From NCBI GenBank assembly GCA_012838235.1, contig DUPQ01000051.1, forward strand, positions 1 to 64,000: 64,000 nt of DNA. Reading direction: 5' to 3'. Positions 32,738-42,731 of the stretch are shown here, one piece after another (the stretch's first letter is position 1; each line of letters starts with the position of its first letter). The position numbers and the translations under genes were made by a program. This DNA comes from Clostridiaceae bacterium. GTDB lineage: Bacteria > Bacillota > Clostridia > DUPQ01. The notes beneath the pieces are model-generated. The model was not told the DNA's origin and searched no databases. It saw only the letters and a list, made by a program, of their open reading frames with translations.

Positions 32738-33193
32738 TTATTTCCTGTGTTGTGTACTGTCTATAATAACGGTTACCGGTCCGTCATTAACTATATGAAC
32801 CTGCATGTTTGCTGCAAATACTCCGGTTTTAGGATTAATATCATACTTTTCTTTAATGTAACTTACAAAAAGTTGATATAATCTATTACCTTTTTCCGGT
32901 TCCGCCGCATTTGTAAAAGAAGGTCTGTTACCTTTTTTAGTATCTGCCGCTAATGTAAATTGGCTTATTACCAACAGTTCCTTATTTAAGTCCAGAAGTG
33001 ACAGGTTCATCTTATCCTGCTCGTCTGCAAATATTCGAAGTTTTACTATCTTATCGGCAAGATAATACACATCCGATTCGCTGTCATCCTGTGTAACGCA
33101 GAGCAGTACATTTAAGCCTGACTTTATTTCCGAGTATTTTTCATTGTCGATATATACGGAACTTTCTTTTACTCTTTGAATAACCGCTATCAT
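32738..33193 (-). CDS. dtd: D-aminoacyl-tRNA deacylase
   Basis: Removes D-amino acids (and glycine) from mischarged tRNAs; 151 residues. MIAVIQRVKESSVY start, LLVISQFTLAADTKKG (SQFTL motif), GNRPSFTNAAEP and the NDGPVT motif are all present. Overlaps relA by 4 bases at its start. Normal length. Confidence 0.96.
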   Translation of the reverse strand: MIAVIQRVKESSVYIDNEKYSEIKSGLNVLLCVTQDDSESDVYYLADKIVKLRIFADEQDKMNLSLLDLNKELLVISQFTLAADTKKGNRPSFTNAAEPEKGNRLYQLFVSYIKEKYDINPKTGVFAANMQVHIVNDGPVTVIIDSTQHRK

Positions 33194-35373
33194 CTTATCT
33201 TCTGCCTCTTTGAAAATCTGTTAATTTCATATATTCCGTTTATTTTTCTCAGTTTTCTGTTGAGCTCGGCAATCTCGTCTTTGTTCCTGATCATAACAAT
33301 AATATGAATATTCGCATAACCGTCTGTGGCTATTCTTGCTTTGATTCCGTTACACTGAATCTTCTGCTCGGATAAAAGTTTCATTATATCGGTAACAAGA
33401 TTGGCTCTGTCATAAGCTTTTATTTCCAATCGTGTCTCATATTTATCATCGGAATCCATATTCCAATATACATCAATTTTCCTTTCGGCAAATTCCTCAT
33501 CATTGATTATATTTATGCAATCCGCTCTATGTACCGATACACCTCTTCCTCTTGTTATATAACCGACAATATCATCACCGGGAACGGGATTGCAGCATTT
33601 ACTGATTCTTAACAGACAATTAGGTATATCTCTTACTATGATACCTTCAGTGCTTTTATATGTTTTAACAATCTCCGGAACTTCGGGTATCTCCAATTTC
33701 GGTTCTTCTTTATTATGTCTCTTATATTCTTCTTTCAGTCTGGATATGACTTTATTGGAAGTAATACCGCCATATCCTATTGCGCACATTACATCTTCCA
33801 ATTCAGGAAAATTATATCTCTCCAGAACTTTCTCATAGTACTGCGGTTTAAGAAGTTCTGACGGATTAAGACCTTGTCTTCTTATTTCTTTATATAATTG
33901 CTCTTTTCCTTTTTCAATATTTTCTTCTTTTCGCTCTTTTCTGAAGAATTGTTTAATTTTTGTTCTTGCCTGACTTGTCTTTACAAGCTTCAACCAATCT
34001 CTGCTTGGCCCTTTTGAGGTATTGGATGTTATTATTTCTACAATATCCCCTGTTTGCAGTACATAAGTAATGGGAACCATTTTACCGTTTACTTTTGCAC
34101 CTACCATTTTGTTACCTATTGCGGAATGCACACTGTATGCAAAGTCCATTGTATTTGAGCCCTGAGGCAAATTGATAACATCTCCTTTAGGTGTGAAAAC
34201 AAAAACCTCCATATCAAAAAGTTCATTTTTTAAATTGGAGTAAAATTCATCTTCATCTCTTGTCTCTTTCTGCCATTCCATCCATTGTGAAATCCATTCC
34301 AATGAAGATGACTGTTCCGCATCATCAATCTTTTGTTTATACTTCCAGTGGGCAGCAATACCGAATTCGGCTACTCTGTGCATTTCCCATGTTCTTATCT
34401 GTACTTCAAAAGGTCTTCCGTTTTTGTTTATGAGGGTGGTATGTAAGGATTGATACATATTCTTCTTGGGCATTGCTATATAGTCCTTGAATCTTCCGGG
34501 TATCGGCTTATAATTCTCATGAAGCATTCCTAAAGCAAAATAGCAGTCTTTTACATTATTAACAATAATACGTAGTGCGAAGATATCATAAATCTGGTCC
34601 AGAGATTTATTTTGTGAAATCATTTTACGGTATATGCTGTATAGGTGTTTTACTCTTCCTTCCACATGGCCTTCTATATTGCTGTTTTTCAAATCCGATT
34701 CCAGATCGCCTTTAATACTATCAATCATATTAAATCTTTGTTCTTTATCTCTCTCCATTTTCATTGTGAGATCGGCATATTCTTCGGGATAAAGATGCAT
34801 AAAAGCCAGATCTTCCAGTTCCGTTCTGAAAGAAGACATACCTAATCTATGAGCAATCGGAGCATAAATATCCAGTGTTTCTTTGGATTTCTCAATCTGA
34901 CTCTTCCTTGTCTTATACTCCAGAGTTCTCATATTATGCAACCGGTCGGCAAGTTTAACAATTATTACACGTATATCTTTACTCATTGCCATGAACATAT
35001 TTCGGATATTTTCCATCTGTTGCTCTTTTTGGCTATGTAAAGGTATGTTTGTAAGTTTGCTGACTCCTTCAACTATTAGTGCGATTTCATTACCGAACAT
35101 CTCTTTTATATCTTTTGCGGTAAATCTTGTATCTTCTATAACATCATGCAGCATTGCCGCTGCAATGGATTTGGAGTTTAATTCCAGTGAAGCAATTATT
35201 CTGGCTACTTCAATACAGTGAACGATATACGGCTCTCCTGAGGCCCTTTTCTGTTCCATATGCCCTTCAAGAGCTACTTTATAAGCTTTATCAATCAAAT
35301 CGAAATTACTGTTCGGATTGTACAGTTTAATCTCTTCTATTAATTTTGCATACAATTTCTCATAATCTTCCAT
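33190..35373 (-). CDS. relA: Bifunctional (p)ppGpp synthetase/hydrolase
   Basis: RelA/SpoT homologue of 727 residues controlling the stringent response. The HD hydrolase domain is intact (AAMLHDVIEDTRFTA near 72-86; LADRLHNMRTL), the synthetase domain follows (SIYRKMISQNKSLDQIYDIF; IHTTLINKNGRPFEVQIRTW), then TGS (VFTPKGDVINLPQGS, about 395) and a C-terminal ACT domain. Both activities are therefore predicted. The start overlaps the recJ stop by 14 bases. Confidence 0.95.
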   Translation of the reverse strand: MEDYEKLYAKLIEEIKLYNPNSNFDLIDKAYKVALEGHMEQKRASGEPYIVHCIEVARIIASLELNSKSIAAAMLHDVIEDTRFTAKDIKEMFGNEIALIVEGVSKLTNIPLHSQKEQQMENIRNMFMAMSKDIRVIIVKLADRLHNMRTLEYKTRKSQIEKSKETLDIYAPIAHRLGMSSFRTELEDLAFMHLYPEEYADLTMKMERDKEQRFNMIDSIKGDLESDLKNSNIEGHVEGRVKHLYSIYRKMISQNKSLDQIYDIFALRIIVNNVKDCYFALGMLHENYKPIPGRFKDYIAMPKKNMYQSLHTTLINKNGRPFEVQIRTWEMHRVAEFGIAAHWKYKQKIDDAEQSSSLEWISQWMEWQKETRDEDEFYSNLKNELFDMEVFVFTPKGDVINLPQGSNTMDFAYSVHSAIGNKMVGAKVNGKMVPITYVLQTGDIVEIITSNTSKGPSRDWLKLVKTSQARTKIKQFFRKERKEENIEKGKEQLYKEIRRQGLNPSELLKPQYYEKVLERYNFPELEDVMCAIGYGGITSNKVISRLKEEYKRHNKEEPKLEIPEVPEIVKTYKSTEGIIVRDIPNCLLRISKCCNPVPGDDIVGYITRGRGVSVHRADCINIINDEEFAERKIDVYWNMDSDDKYETRLEIKAYDRANLVTDIMKLLSEQKIQCNGIKARIATDGYANIHIIVMIRNKDEIAELNRKLRKINGIYEINRFSKRQKIR

Positions 35374-37396
35374 TGTCGTTTGTTTTCTTTGTCTTCATAT
35401 ATGTCGGAGAATCCGTCAAATTTCTCCTTTTCCTGTCATTCAGTTCATTGATGTATATGAACTTGTAACCTATGTTATTGTAATTAATAATACCTAATTC
35501 CTGCAAAATATCAAGGCAAATCAGAAAATGAGGTATATTCGGTAATGTTTCCAACTCTATTTTAAAGGGCAAAGTATTGCTTCTTATCAATCTATAGACT
35601 TTTGCTATATCCTCTCTTTCTATATTTGCATCAGATTTTGAATACTTAACCAAGTCATCCATAATAGCTAAAGGAATATCTTTGATTCTCATATCTGCAA
35701 TCTCGCAATTTACGTAATATCTGACGTCCTTGGTAAATGAATTTGAATCCCGTACCGTATTTAAGGACATCTTGAATACCAAATCATAACTTAATCCGTT
35801 AAGCAATAATTTGCTGTATTTTGCACTGTTGAAAGAAATACAGTTCATATATCTGCCGTCTTTTTTAAATGACATAGTCATATGATCTTTTGTCTTGCCT
35901 ATCAGGCGCCAATTTGCCAGTATCATATCTTCTATGTAGAAGAGATTTAATTCATTTTCCGAACCGTAAGGCTCCATACAGGACAGAATCCGTGCATTAT
36001 CCGCATTAATATCAGATATGTTGACTTTATAGTCGGGACTGAGCAACTTTCGTTCAGAAACCGTAAATCCCTTATCTTTTGCATATTGATTAATAATATT
36101 GCGAAATTTATCCACACTTGATTCCTTTAATTCATTACCGGCTGCGAAATAGTGACCTCCGCATGTTTCTACATCTTTATCCAAAAAAGAATGACAGTGA
36201 ATAAGTGCTTCAATCAGATTGAAACCTTCAACGGAACGTCCGGTACCTTTTATTATTCTCTCCTCACCGAAGTATTTTTCGTTACCTCCCAGCAATATAC
36301 ACGGTCTGTTATATTTATCCACTATTTTAGAAGCTACTATTCCCAGTATTCCTATCTCCCATTGTTCATTATAAAGAACAATAACCGAATCATTTTTTAT
36401 ACTTTCGTTGCTTTCTATCTTGTCCAGAACCGAATCGGTTATTTCTTTCTGGAGTATTTTCCTTTCTTCGTTTAATTGAATTAATTTTTCCGATAATTTT
36501 CTGCATTCCTCATAATCATCCGATATAAGCAGTTTAATTGCATATTCCGGTGACTCCATTCTTCCGGATGCATTAATCTTGGGTATTATATTAAACATAA
36601 GATTAGACGAGTTTACTTTATTGATTCCATTGGGATAGGATTGACTTATCAGTTCTTTCAAACCGACATTCTGTGTAAAAGGAATACTGTCCATGCCTAT
36701 TTTGGCAATGGTCCTGTTTTCGTCAATTAACGGTACCTGATCGGCAATTGTACCTAATGCCGCCAAATCAATATACTTTGCATATTCCTGCGGGTTATTC
36801 AGTTTGATGGACAAAGCCTGCACAATCTTCAATGCTATTCCGACTCCGCTTAATTCATTGAAAGGATAAGATTTTGAAACTTTCGGAGATATAATGCAAT
36901 ATGCATCGGGAATTTCTTCCTGTACTGTATGATGATCGGAAATGATACAGTCTATTCCTATTTCATTTATAAAGTCCACTTCTTTAACAGACGGAATACC
37001 GCAATCAACCGTTATTATCAATCCGATATCTTCATTCAGTATATTCTCCAATACTTCCGTTATTAATCCGTATCCTTCGCTTCTTTTAGGTATGTAGTAT
37101 GTTGCTTCTGCGTCCAAGTTTTTTAGAAATCTATATATTACAGCCGTTGCCGTGATACCGTCGGTATCATAGTCACCGTATATCAGAATTAATTCTTTAT
37201 CTTCAATTGCACGCATAATACGTTCAACGGCTTTATCCATATCTTTAAGCAGAAACGGATCATGTAAATCACTCAGTTTAGGATAAAGATATGTATTGAG
37301 GTCTTCTATATTGCGACGCTTTAAAATTGATTGCGCTAAATTGGTGTTGCTTATATCAACTATATTTGAAAGATCCCATTGGTTATTAAACATCAT
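35360..37396 (-). CDS. recJ: Single-stranded-DNA-specific exonuclease RecJ
   Basis: DHH-family 5'-3' exonuclease for recombination and mismatch repair; 678 residues. Motifs: YGDYDTDGITATAV (about 75), TVDCGI, ISDHHTVQEE, NASGRMESPEYA, and DHHA1 glycine segment TCGGHYFAAG. C-terminal OB and Firmicutes-type extension present. Start overlaps the WG-repeat lipoprotein by 4 bases. recJ-relA-dtd is a conserved Firmicutes order; the apt gene that often lies between recJ and relA is missing. Confidence 0.93.
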   Translation of the reverse strand: MMFNNQWDLSNIVDISNTNLAQSILKRRNIEDLNTYLYPKLSDLHDPFLLKDMDKAVERIMRAIEDKELILIYGDYDTDGITATAVIYRFLKNLDAEATYYIPKRSEGYGLITEVLENILNEDIGLIITVDCGIPSVKEVDFINEIGIDCIISDHHTVQEEIPDAYCIISPKVSKSYPFNELSGVGIALKIVQALSIKLNNPQEYAKYIDLAALGTIADQVPLIDENRTIAKIGMDSIPFTQNVGLKELISQSYPNGINKVNSSNLMFNIIPKINASGRMESPEYAIKLLISDDYEECRKLSEKLIQLNEERKILQKEITDSVLDKIESNESIKNDSVIVLYNEQWEIGILGIVASKIVDKYNRPCILLGGNEKYFGEERIIKGTGRSVEGFNLIEALIHCHSFLDKDVETCGGHYFAAGNELKESSVDKFRNIINQYAKDKGFTVSERKLLSPDYKVNISDINADNARILSCMEPYGSENELNLFYIEDMILANWRLIGKTKDHMTMSFKKDGRYMNCISFNSAKYSKLLLNGLSYDLVFKMSLNTVRDSNSFTKDVRYYVNCEIADMRIKDIPLAIMDDLVKYSKSDANIEREDIAKVYRLIRSNTLPFKIELETLPNIPHFLICLDILQELGIINYNNIGYKFIYINELNDRKRRNLTDSPTYMKTKKTNDNGRL

Positions 37397-38409
37397 CTGT
37401 ATTCCACCATTCCGACCGGTGCTACACCGTCTATAAAGGATGATGCCGAACTGTAGTCATTTTTAATCACAAGCTTACCTTCAGTGTCTATATACATCCA
37501 TCCCGAGTTCTCATAATAATCGGTTTTAACGGCCGCCAAACCTTCGGAAAAGGAATATGCCATATAGTATTTAGGTTTTATAACCATCTCATTATCAACG
37601 TTAATATAGCCGTACAGTGCGTCCTTGAAGGTTTCTCCTGCAAGTACGGGTGCCAATCCGTCACTGAATGTGGAAGTATTATAGTATATTAAAGGTATTA
37701 CTATATTACCCTGTCTGTCTATATATCCGGCATCGTTTGTCTCCTGGTCCATACTCAGTTTTACCGAAGCCAAACCGCCTGAAAAAAGTCCCGCATAGGA
37801 AAACTGAGGTTCTATCACTATTTCGCCGGTCTTGTCTATATATCCGCATAAACCTGCCGATCCGGATCCTGTCTGTATTTTGGCAAGCCCTTCGGAAAAG
37901 GAAGCGGCAATCTGAAATTGAGGTTCTATGACATATTCCCCTGTTTTATCGATATATCCCCATAAGTTGTATGTTGAATCTCTTGCCGACGATTGAACAC
38001 ATGCAAGTCCTTCCGAGAACGGTAAAGCATATTTGAATTGCTTCTCAAATACTTGATTGTTCTCTTTATCTATAAATATCCATAATTCCGATTGGTCATA
38101 TACTTGTACAGGTGCCATTCCTTCGCTGAACATGCTTGCATCTCTGTATTGAGGTTCTATTACTATATTACCGTTCTTGTCACAAAATCCCCATTTATAG
38201 TATTCGTTAATACCTTGTCTTATAGGATACAGACCTTCCTTTCCTATCTTTATTCCGGTAAACTCCGGTTGCACAAGATAGTTACCCTCCGTGTCTATAA
38301 GACCGTAAACATATACGGGAAACTTAACAATGTCGCAACTGCTTATAAATATCAGACTTAAAAGTATTATAAAAACTGATAATAGTTTTAAGTAACATTT
38401 AAACCTCAT
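37393..38409 (-). CDS. WG-repeat lipoprotein
   Basis: Predicted lipoprotein of 338 residues: signal helix followed by FISSC lipobox (Cys about 25), then about eight WG-type repeats of roughly 35-40 residues (WGFCDKNG, WIFIDKEN, WGYIDKTG, CGYIDKTG, AGYIDRQG, YGYINVDN, WMYIDTEG), each with an F-EGLA segment. WG repeats are probable binding scaffolds; no enzyme motif is present. It overlaps aspS by 11 bases and recJ by 4, so a surface protein is translated within a tRNA synthetase and DNA repair operon. Role unknown. Confidence 0.88.
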   Translation of the reverse strand: MRFKCYLKLLSVFIILLSLIFISSCDIVKFPVYVYGLIDTEGNYLVQPEFTGIKIGKEGLYPIRQGINEYYKWGFCDKNGNIVIEPQYRDASMFSEGMAPVQVYDQSELWIFIDKENNQVFEKQFKYALPFSEGLACVQSSARDSTYNLWGYIDKTGEYVIEPQFQIAASFSEGLAKIQTGSGSAGLCGYIDKTGEIVIEPQFSYAGLFSGGLASVKLSMDQETNDAGYIDRQGNIVIPLIYYNTSTFSDGLAPVLAGETFKDALYGYINVDNEMVIKPKYYMAYSFSEGLAAVKTDYYENSGWMYIDTEGKLVIKNDYSSASSFIDGVAPVGMVEYR

Positions 38410-40186
38410 CTTTTCTTTCCTTCAAGCATATACCCAATTCATCCAACTGTTTCTTCTCTACGATATTAGGCGCATCGGTTAACGGACAGGCACCGCTTTG
38501 AATTTTCGGGAAAGCTATAACATCGCGTATATTGTCGGTTTTGGTTATGCTCATCACCAGTCTGTCCAAACCGTATGCCATTCCGCCGTGAGGAGGTGCC
38601 CCGTATTTTAATGCATTCAGAAGAAAACCGAAAGATTCTTGTGCTTTATCTTTTGTAAATCCTAACACTTCCAACATTTCCTCCTGAAAGACCGAATCAT
38701 GTATCCTTATACTGCCTCCACCTATCTCTTCACCGTTCAAGACTATATCATAAGCTTTAGCTCTGACTTTTTCCGGATGGGTGTGCAATAACGGTATATC
38801 CTCATCCATGGGTGATGTGAACGGATGATGTTTTGCATAATATCTGTTTGTTTCTTCATCAAACTCCAATAAAGGAAACTCGGTAACCCACAGAAACTCC
38901 CATCTTTCGTGATCTGCAAGATTCATTCTCTTTGCTATTTCCGTTCTCAGTGCACCGAGCGAATCGAAAACAGTTTCATTTCTGTCCGCTATTATCAGTA
39001 TCAAATCGTTTTCTTCGCCATTAAACGCATCAACTATAGACGTTAACTGCTCCTTATCAAAGAATTTAACTATGGACCCGGTGATTTCATTATCTACTCC
39101 TACTTTCAACCATGCCAAACCCTTTGCTCTGTAGTCTTTAACAAAATCCGTTAATTTATCTATATCTTTTCTGGAAAAATCCGCACAGCCTTTTGCATTT
39201 ATTCCTCTTACCGATCCGTTATTTTTACAGGCATCGGAAAATACTTTAAACTCCGAATCTTTTACCAATTCTGAAATATCGGTTAATTCCATGCCGTATC
39301 TCAAATCGGGCTTATCACTGCCGAATCTGTTCATGGCTTCTTCATAGGTCATTCTTGCAAAAGGAATATTTACATCGACATTCAGTGTTTCTTTGAATAG
39401 TTTCTTTATGAATTTTTCATTGACTGCAATTACATCATCTACATCCACGAAACTCATTTCCAGATCTATCTGCGTAAATTCCGGCTGTCTGTTTGCTCTT
39501 AAATCTTCATCACGGAAACATTTTACAATCTGATAGTATCTGTCCAGTCCGGAAATCATAAGCAGTTGTTTTAAAAGTTGAGGCGATTGAGGTAATGCAT
39601 AGAATTTTCCTTGATTTACTCTGCTCGGAACAAGATAGTCCCTTGCTCCTTCCGGTGTGCTTCTTGTCAGAACCGGTGTTTCCACTTCAATAAATCCGTT
39701 CTCCGAAAAGAAATCTCTGGTGCATTTTGCAACTTTATTTCTCATGATTAGATAGTACTGCTGCTTGGGTTTTCTTAAATCCAGATAACGATATTTTAAT
39801 CTCATTAATTCATTTGTAGCCGTATTTTCGGCAATATCTATTGCGGGAACGGCACTTTCCGACAATATTCTTAATTCTTCTGCTTCAATCTCAATATCTC
39901 CGGTCTTTATATTAGGATTCTTATCTTCACGCTCGTTTACAATACCTGTTACGGCTATTACATATTCGGATTTGAGATTGGTCGCCTTATTGAAAAGACT
40001 TTTATTTTTTTCTTCTCTGAAGACAACCTGAATAAGACCTGTCCTGTCTCTCATATCGCAGAATATAATGCTGCCCAAGTTTCTTGATCTGTTAACCCAT
40101 CCCATAAGAACGACTTTTTTACCGATATCTTTTATATCATATTCCGCACAATATCCGGTTCTTGTTAAGCCTTTTATGTTCTCCAT
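38399..40186 (-). CDS. aspS: Aspartyl-tRNA synthetase
   Basis: Class II synthetase of 595 residues with N-terminal OB anticodon domain (VVLMGWVNRSRNLGSIIF), motif 2 (FRDEDLRANRQPEFTQIDLEM), the bacterial GAD insertion (about 290-420), and motif 3 (GLDRLVMSIT). Start ATG 40186 follows GAGG by 7 bases; an ATG four codons earlier overlaps hisS. Discrimination between Asp-only and Asp/Asn charging cannot be settled by eye. Directly follows hisS, a common Firmicutes pair. Confidence 0.95.
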   Translation of the reverse strand: MENIKGLTRTGYCAEYDIKDIGKKVVLMGWVNRSRNLGSIIFCDMRDRTGLIQVVFREEKNKSLFNKATNLKSEYVIAVTGIVNEREDKNPNIKTGDIEIEAEELRILSESAVPAIDIAENTATNELMRLKYRYLDLRKPKQQYYLIMRNKVAKCTRDFFSENGFIEVETPVLTRSTPEGARDYLVPSRVNQGKFYALPQSPQLLKQLLMISGLDRYYQIVKCFRDEDLRANRQPEFTQIDLEMSFVDVDDVIAVNEKFIKKLFKETLNVDVNIPFARMTYEEAMNRFGSDKPDLRYGMELTDISELVKDSEFKVFSDACKNNGSVRGINAKGCADFSRKDIDKLTDFVKDYRAKGLAWLKVGVDNEITGSIVKFFDKEQLTSIVDAFNGEENDLILIIADRNETVFDSLGALRTEIAKRMNLADHERWEFLWVTEFPLLEFDEETNRYYAKHHPFTSPMDEDIPLLHTHPEKVRAKAYDIVLNGEEIGGGSIRIHDSVFQEEMLEVLGFTKDKAQESFGFLLNALKYGAPPHGGMAYGLDRLVMSITKTDNIRDVIAFPKIQSGACPLTDAPNIVEKKQLDELGICLKERKDEV

Positions 40187-40194
40187 ATTATACC

Positions 40195-41457
40195 TCATAT
40201 TATATTTTCCACAACTCTTCTTACAATGGAATCAATACTGACTTCTTTTGTTTCCTGTGTTTTCATATTCTTAATAATTGCTTTATTTGTATCTATTTCA
40301 GCATCACCTAATACAACACTGTATAAAGCATCCTTTTTGTCGGCAAATTTCAGTTGAGCCTTTAAACTTCTGTCATTTATATCAATCTCGCAATATATTC
40401 CTTTAAGCCTCAGTTCATTTGCAATAGTTCTTGCTACTTTAAATGCTTTTTCGCCTATGTAACCGATAAAAATTACAGGGGTTTTTGCAGTCGGAAACTT
40501 AAAGCCGGAATTCTTCATGGTTTCCACAAGTCTCTCCAGTCCCATGGCAAAACCTATTCCGGGAGTATCGGTACCGCCCAGCTGTTCAACAAGACCGTCA
40601 TATCTTCCGCCCGCACAAACGGTATTCTGTGCACCTAAACCTTCCGCAATAAACTCAAATACCGTCCTTACATAGTAATCCAGTCCCCTGACAATCCTTT
40701 TATTGATAATATACGGTATATTAATTTCATCCAGTCCTGCCGTAACATTATAAAAATGTTCCTTGCAATTATCACAAAGATTATCTAAAAGCATGGGAGC
40801 ATCTTTAGCAATCTCAATACATTTATCTACTTTACAATCCAACAACCTCATCGGATTGGTTATATATCTTCTTTTACAGTCCGCACACATGTTATCCGTT
40901 TTATCGGAAAAATACTCTTTGAGTATACTGTTATATTCCGCTCTGCATGTTTTGCATCCGATACTGTTTATGTTCAGATGTAATCCCTGAATACCTAATC
41001 CGTTAAAGAAAGAGTACAGCATAAATAATACTTCCACATCCGCATTACATGAATCGGAACCTAATATTTCCGCTCCTAATTGATTAAATTCTCTGTATCT
41101 GCCTTTTTGCACATTTTCATATCTGTAAGCCGTAATATCATAGTATAGCTTTACAGGTTGGGTATTGGATGACATGCCGTTTTCTATATAGCTTCTGACT
41201 ACCGATGCCGTACCTTCAGGTCTCAATGTAACGGATCTGCCGCCTTTATCATTAAAAGTATACATCTCTTTTTGTACTATATCGGTTGTATCGCCTACCC
41301 CTCTTTGAAATAACTCAGTGTATTCGAAAACAGGAAATCTTATCTGTGAATATCCGAAATTTTCCAGCATATCTGCAAATGCAGTCTGAACATATTTATA
41401 TTTCTCTATCTCTCCGGGCAGTATATCTTTAGTTCCCTTCGGTATGGATATCTTCAT
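40195..41457 (-). CDS. hisS: Histidyl-tRNA synthetase
   Basis: Class II synthetase of 420 residues. Motif 1 and KGTKDILPGE at the N-terminus, motif 2 RYENVQKGRYREFNQLGAE, histidine-A signatures RGLDYYVRTVFEF, motif 3 GIGFAMGLERL, and C-terminal anticodon-binding domain. A Cys-rich insertion (CKTC, CADCKRR, CDNCKEH, about 170-235) is typical of a Clostridial subtype and may bind zinc. Preceded by its own promoter and a terminator-like hairpin, with SD AGGAGG 5 bases before ATG. Confidence 0.95.
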   Translation of the reverse strand: MKISIPKGTKDILPGEIEKYKYVQTAFADMLENFGYSQIRFPVFEYTELFQRGVGDTTDIVQKEMYTFNDKGGRSVTLRPEGTASVVRSYIENGMSSNTQPVKLYYDITAYRYENVQKGRYREFNQLGAEILGSDSCNADVEVLFMLYSFFNGLGIQGLHLNINSIGCKTCRAEYNSILKEYFSDKTDNMCADCKRRYITNPMRLLDCKVDKCIEIAKDAPMLLDNLCDNCKEHFYNVTAGLDEINIPYIINKRIVRGLDYYVRTVFEFIAEGLGAQNTVCAGGRYDGLVEQLGGTDTPGIGFAMGLERLVETMKNSGFKFPTAKTPVIFIGYIGEKAFKVARTIANELRLKGIYCEIDINDRSLKAQLKFADKKDALYSVVLGDAEIDTNKAIIKNMKTQETKEVSIDSIVRRVVENII

Positions 41458-41470
41458 TGGGCCTCCTTTT

Positions 41471-41504
41471 AAAAAAAGTCTCTTACCGATAAATTGTAAA
41501 AGAC
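41471..41504 (-). terminator. Terminator hairpin in the hisS leader (possible attenuator)
   Basis: Minus strand 9-bp stem (GTCTTTTAC with GTAAGAGAC, one GU pair), 9-base loop and seven Ts, ending about 5 bases before the hisS SD. It lies downstream of the hisS promoter, so it would act on hisS transcripts. No T-box sequence is visible. Confidence 0.65.
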
Positions 41505-41569
41505 GATTAAATCTTGATACATGCTTTTAAAACGCCTTTTTGTTTTGCATATATCCTTTATCCTGATTA

Positions 41570-41598
41570 ATTTAATATCAAAAGCGGTTATTTGTCAA
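41570..41598 (-). promoter_or_regulatory. Probable sigma-A promoter of hisS-aspS operon
   Basis: Minus strand TTGACA (41598-41593), 17-base spacer, TTAAAT (41575-41570), about 110 bases before hisS and after the LCP stop. Confidence 0.6.
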
Positions 41599-41622
41599 TA
41601 GTAAGGGTACTTAGATTGAAAG

Positions 41623-42729
41623 CTATTCACATATAGATATCAGTTGCTTTCTTACTTCCTCATCGGAATATATATAGAAACTGCGAATAATATCATTGCC
41701 GTCCGAATCTTTTACTTGAGTATTGACCATATCTTCATAACCTCTCAGAGTATGGAAAGAAATCTTTTCACTGTTAAGACTAAGCGAGAATGTTATAAAG
41801 GAAGTCAGCTGATCTTTTCCGAAATTGGTCCTTATATTATTTTTTGCAACCTCAATAACGGCGGATATATTGGATAATGTGAAAGCCTTTTTAATTATGG
41901 TTTTTACCATATCCTGTTGTCTGTTAATTCTTGCTATATCGGAAATGTAATCATATCCGGTTCCCTGACGGAATCGTAAAAACTTAACAACATTCTCGCC
42001 GTTCAATACTTGTAATCCTTCGTCAATCTCGATTATAAGTTCATGACCGGGTGTTAAATCATAATATTCCATTCTGAACGGAACATCATACTCAATACCG
42101 CCCATGGAATCCACAATTTTTTCTATTGTGTCATATGATACCCTTACATAATAGTCCATATCTATATTCAGCAATGCTTCACATGCACCCATCAAATACA
42201 TGGATGATGCGGAGTCGCTCGTCTTTACCCATTGGTCATTCACATAGTTGTTGTAATAGGAATTTATCTTCCAATGATCGGGATTATTTCTGTCCTTATA
42301 CCTTAGATAAGTATCCCTGGGTATACTTAAAAAATCTATTTTATTGTCAGTTTTATTGACAATTCCTATCCATATGGTATCCGCTAAATCATACTCGGCC
42401 AATCCGAACAAAAGAAGAAACTCTATGTCATCCTGCGGTTTATACATAGGTATAGGCGTCGATGCCGGTGTTTCCGTAACTTGCGTTTCGACAGGTTCCG
42501 TTGAAGTTGTCTCACTGGGAGGCAAAGTAATGGTCTCGGCAACCTTACTCGGAGTGGGACTGGGAGTTTCATAAATTGATGTATGCATGGAATTAAAGAA
42601 AATTATGAGTGAGATAATAATACAAATAACAAACAACGTTACTAAACTCAGTATGAAAATAACTTTACTGCTCAATTTTCGTGTATTGGTCTTCTTTGCC
42701 TTTTTTACCGATTTTTCATTTTCCGTCAT
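41623..42729 (-). CDS. LytR-CpsA-Psr (LCP) family protein
   Basis: Membrane-anchored enzyme that attaches teichoic acid or other glycopolymers to peptidoglycan. 368 residues: Lys-rich start, TM helix (about 24-47), Thr/Pro/Ser linker, then the LCP domain with SIPRDTYLRY, GACEALLNIDMDYYVRV and RFRQGTGYDYISDIARINRQQ carrying the conserved arginines. Start at ATG 42729, 2 bases after the pgi stop. Upstream TTG overlaps pgi and is less likely. Confidence 0.9.
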   Translation of the reverse strand: MTENEKSVKKAKKTNTRKLSSKVIFILSLVTLFVICIIISLIIFFNSMHTSIYETPSPTPSKVAETITLPPSETTSTEPVETQVTETPASTPIPMYKPQDDIEFLLLFGLAEYDLADTIWIGIVNKTDNKIDFLSIPRDTYLRYKDRNNPDHWKINSYYNNYVNDQWVKTSDSASSMYLMGACEALLNIDMDYYVRVSYDTIEKIVDSMGGIEYDVPFRMEYYDLTPGHELIIEIDEGLQVLNGENVVKFLRFRQGTGYDYISDIARINRQQDMVKTIIKKAFTLSNISAVIEVAKNNIRTNFGKDQLTSFITFSLSLNSEKISFHTLRGYEDMVNTQVKDSDGNDIIRSFYIYSDEEVRKQLISICE

Positions 42730-42731
42730 AA

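Noticed and set aside
41458-41622. T-box riboswitch upstream of hisS
   Set aside because: No T-box core sequence (TGGNACCGCG-like) and the leader is too short; only a terminator-like hairpin is present.
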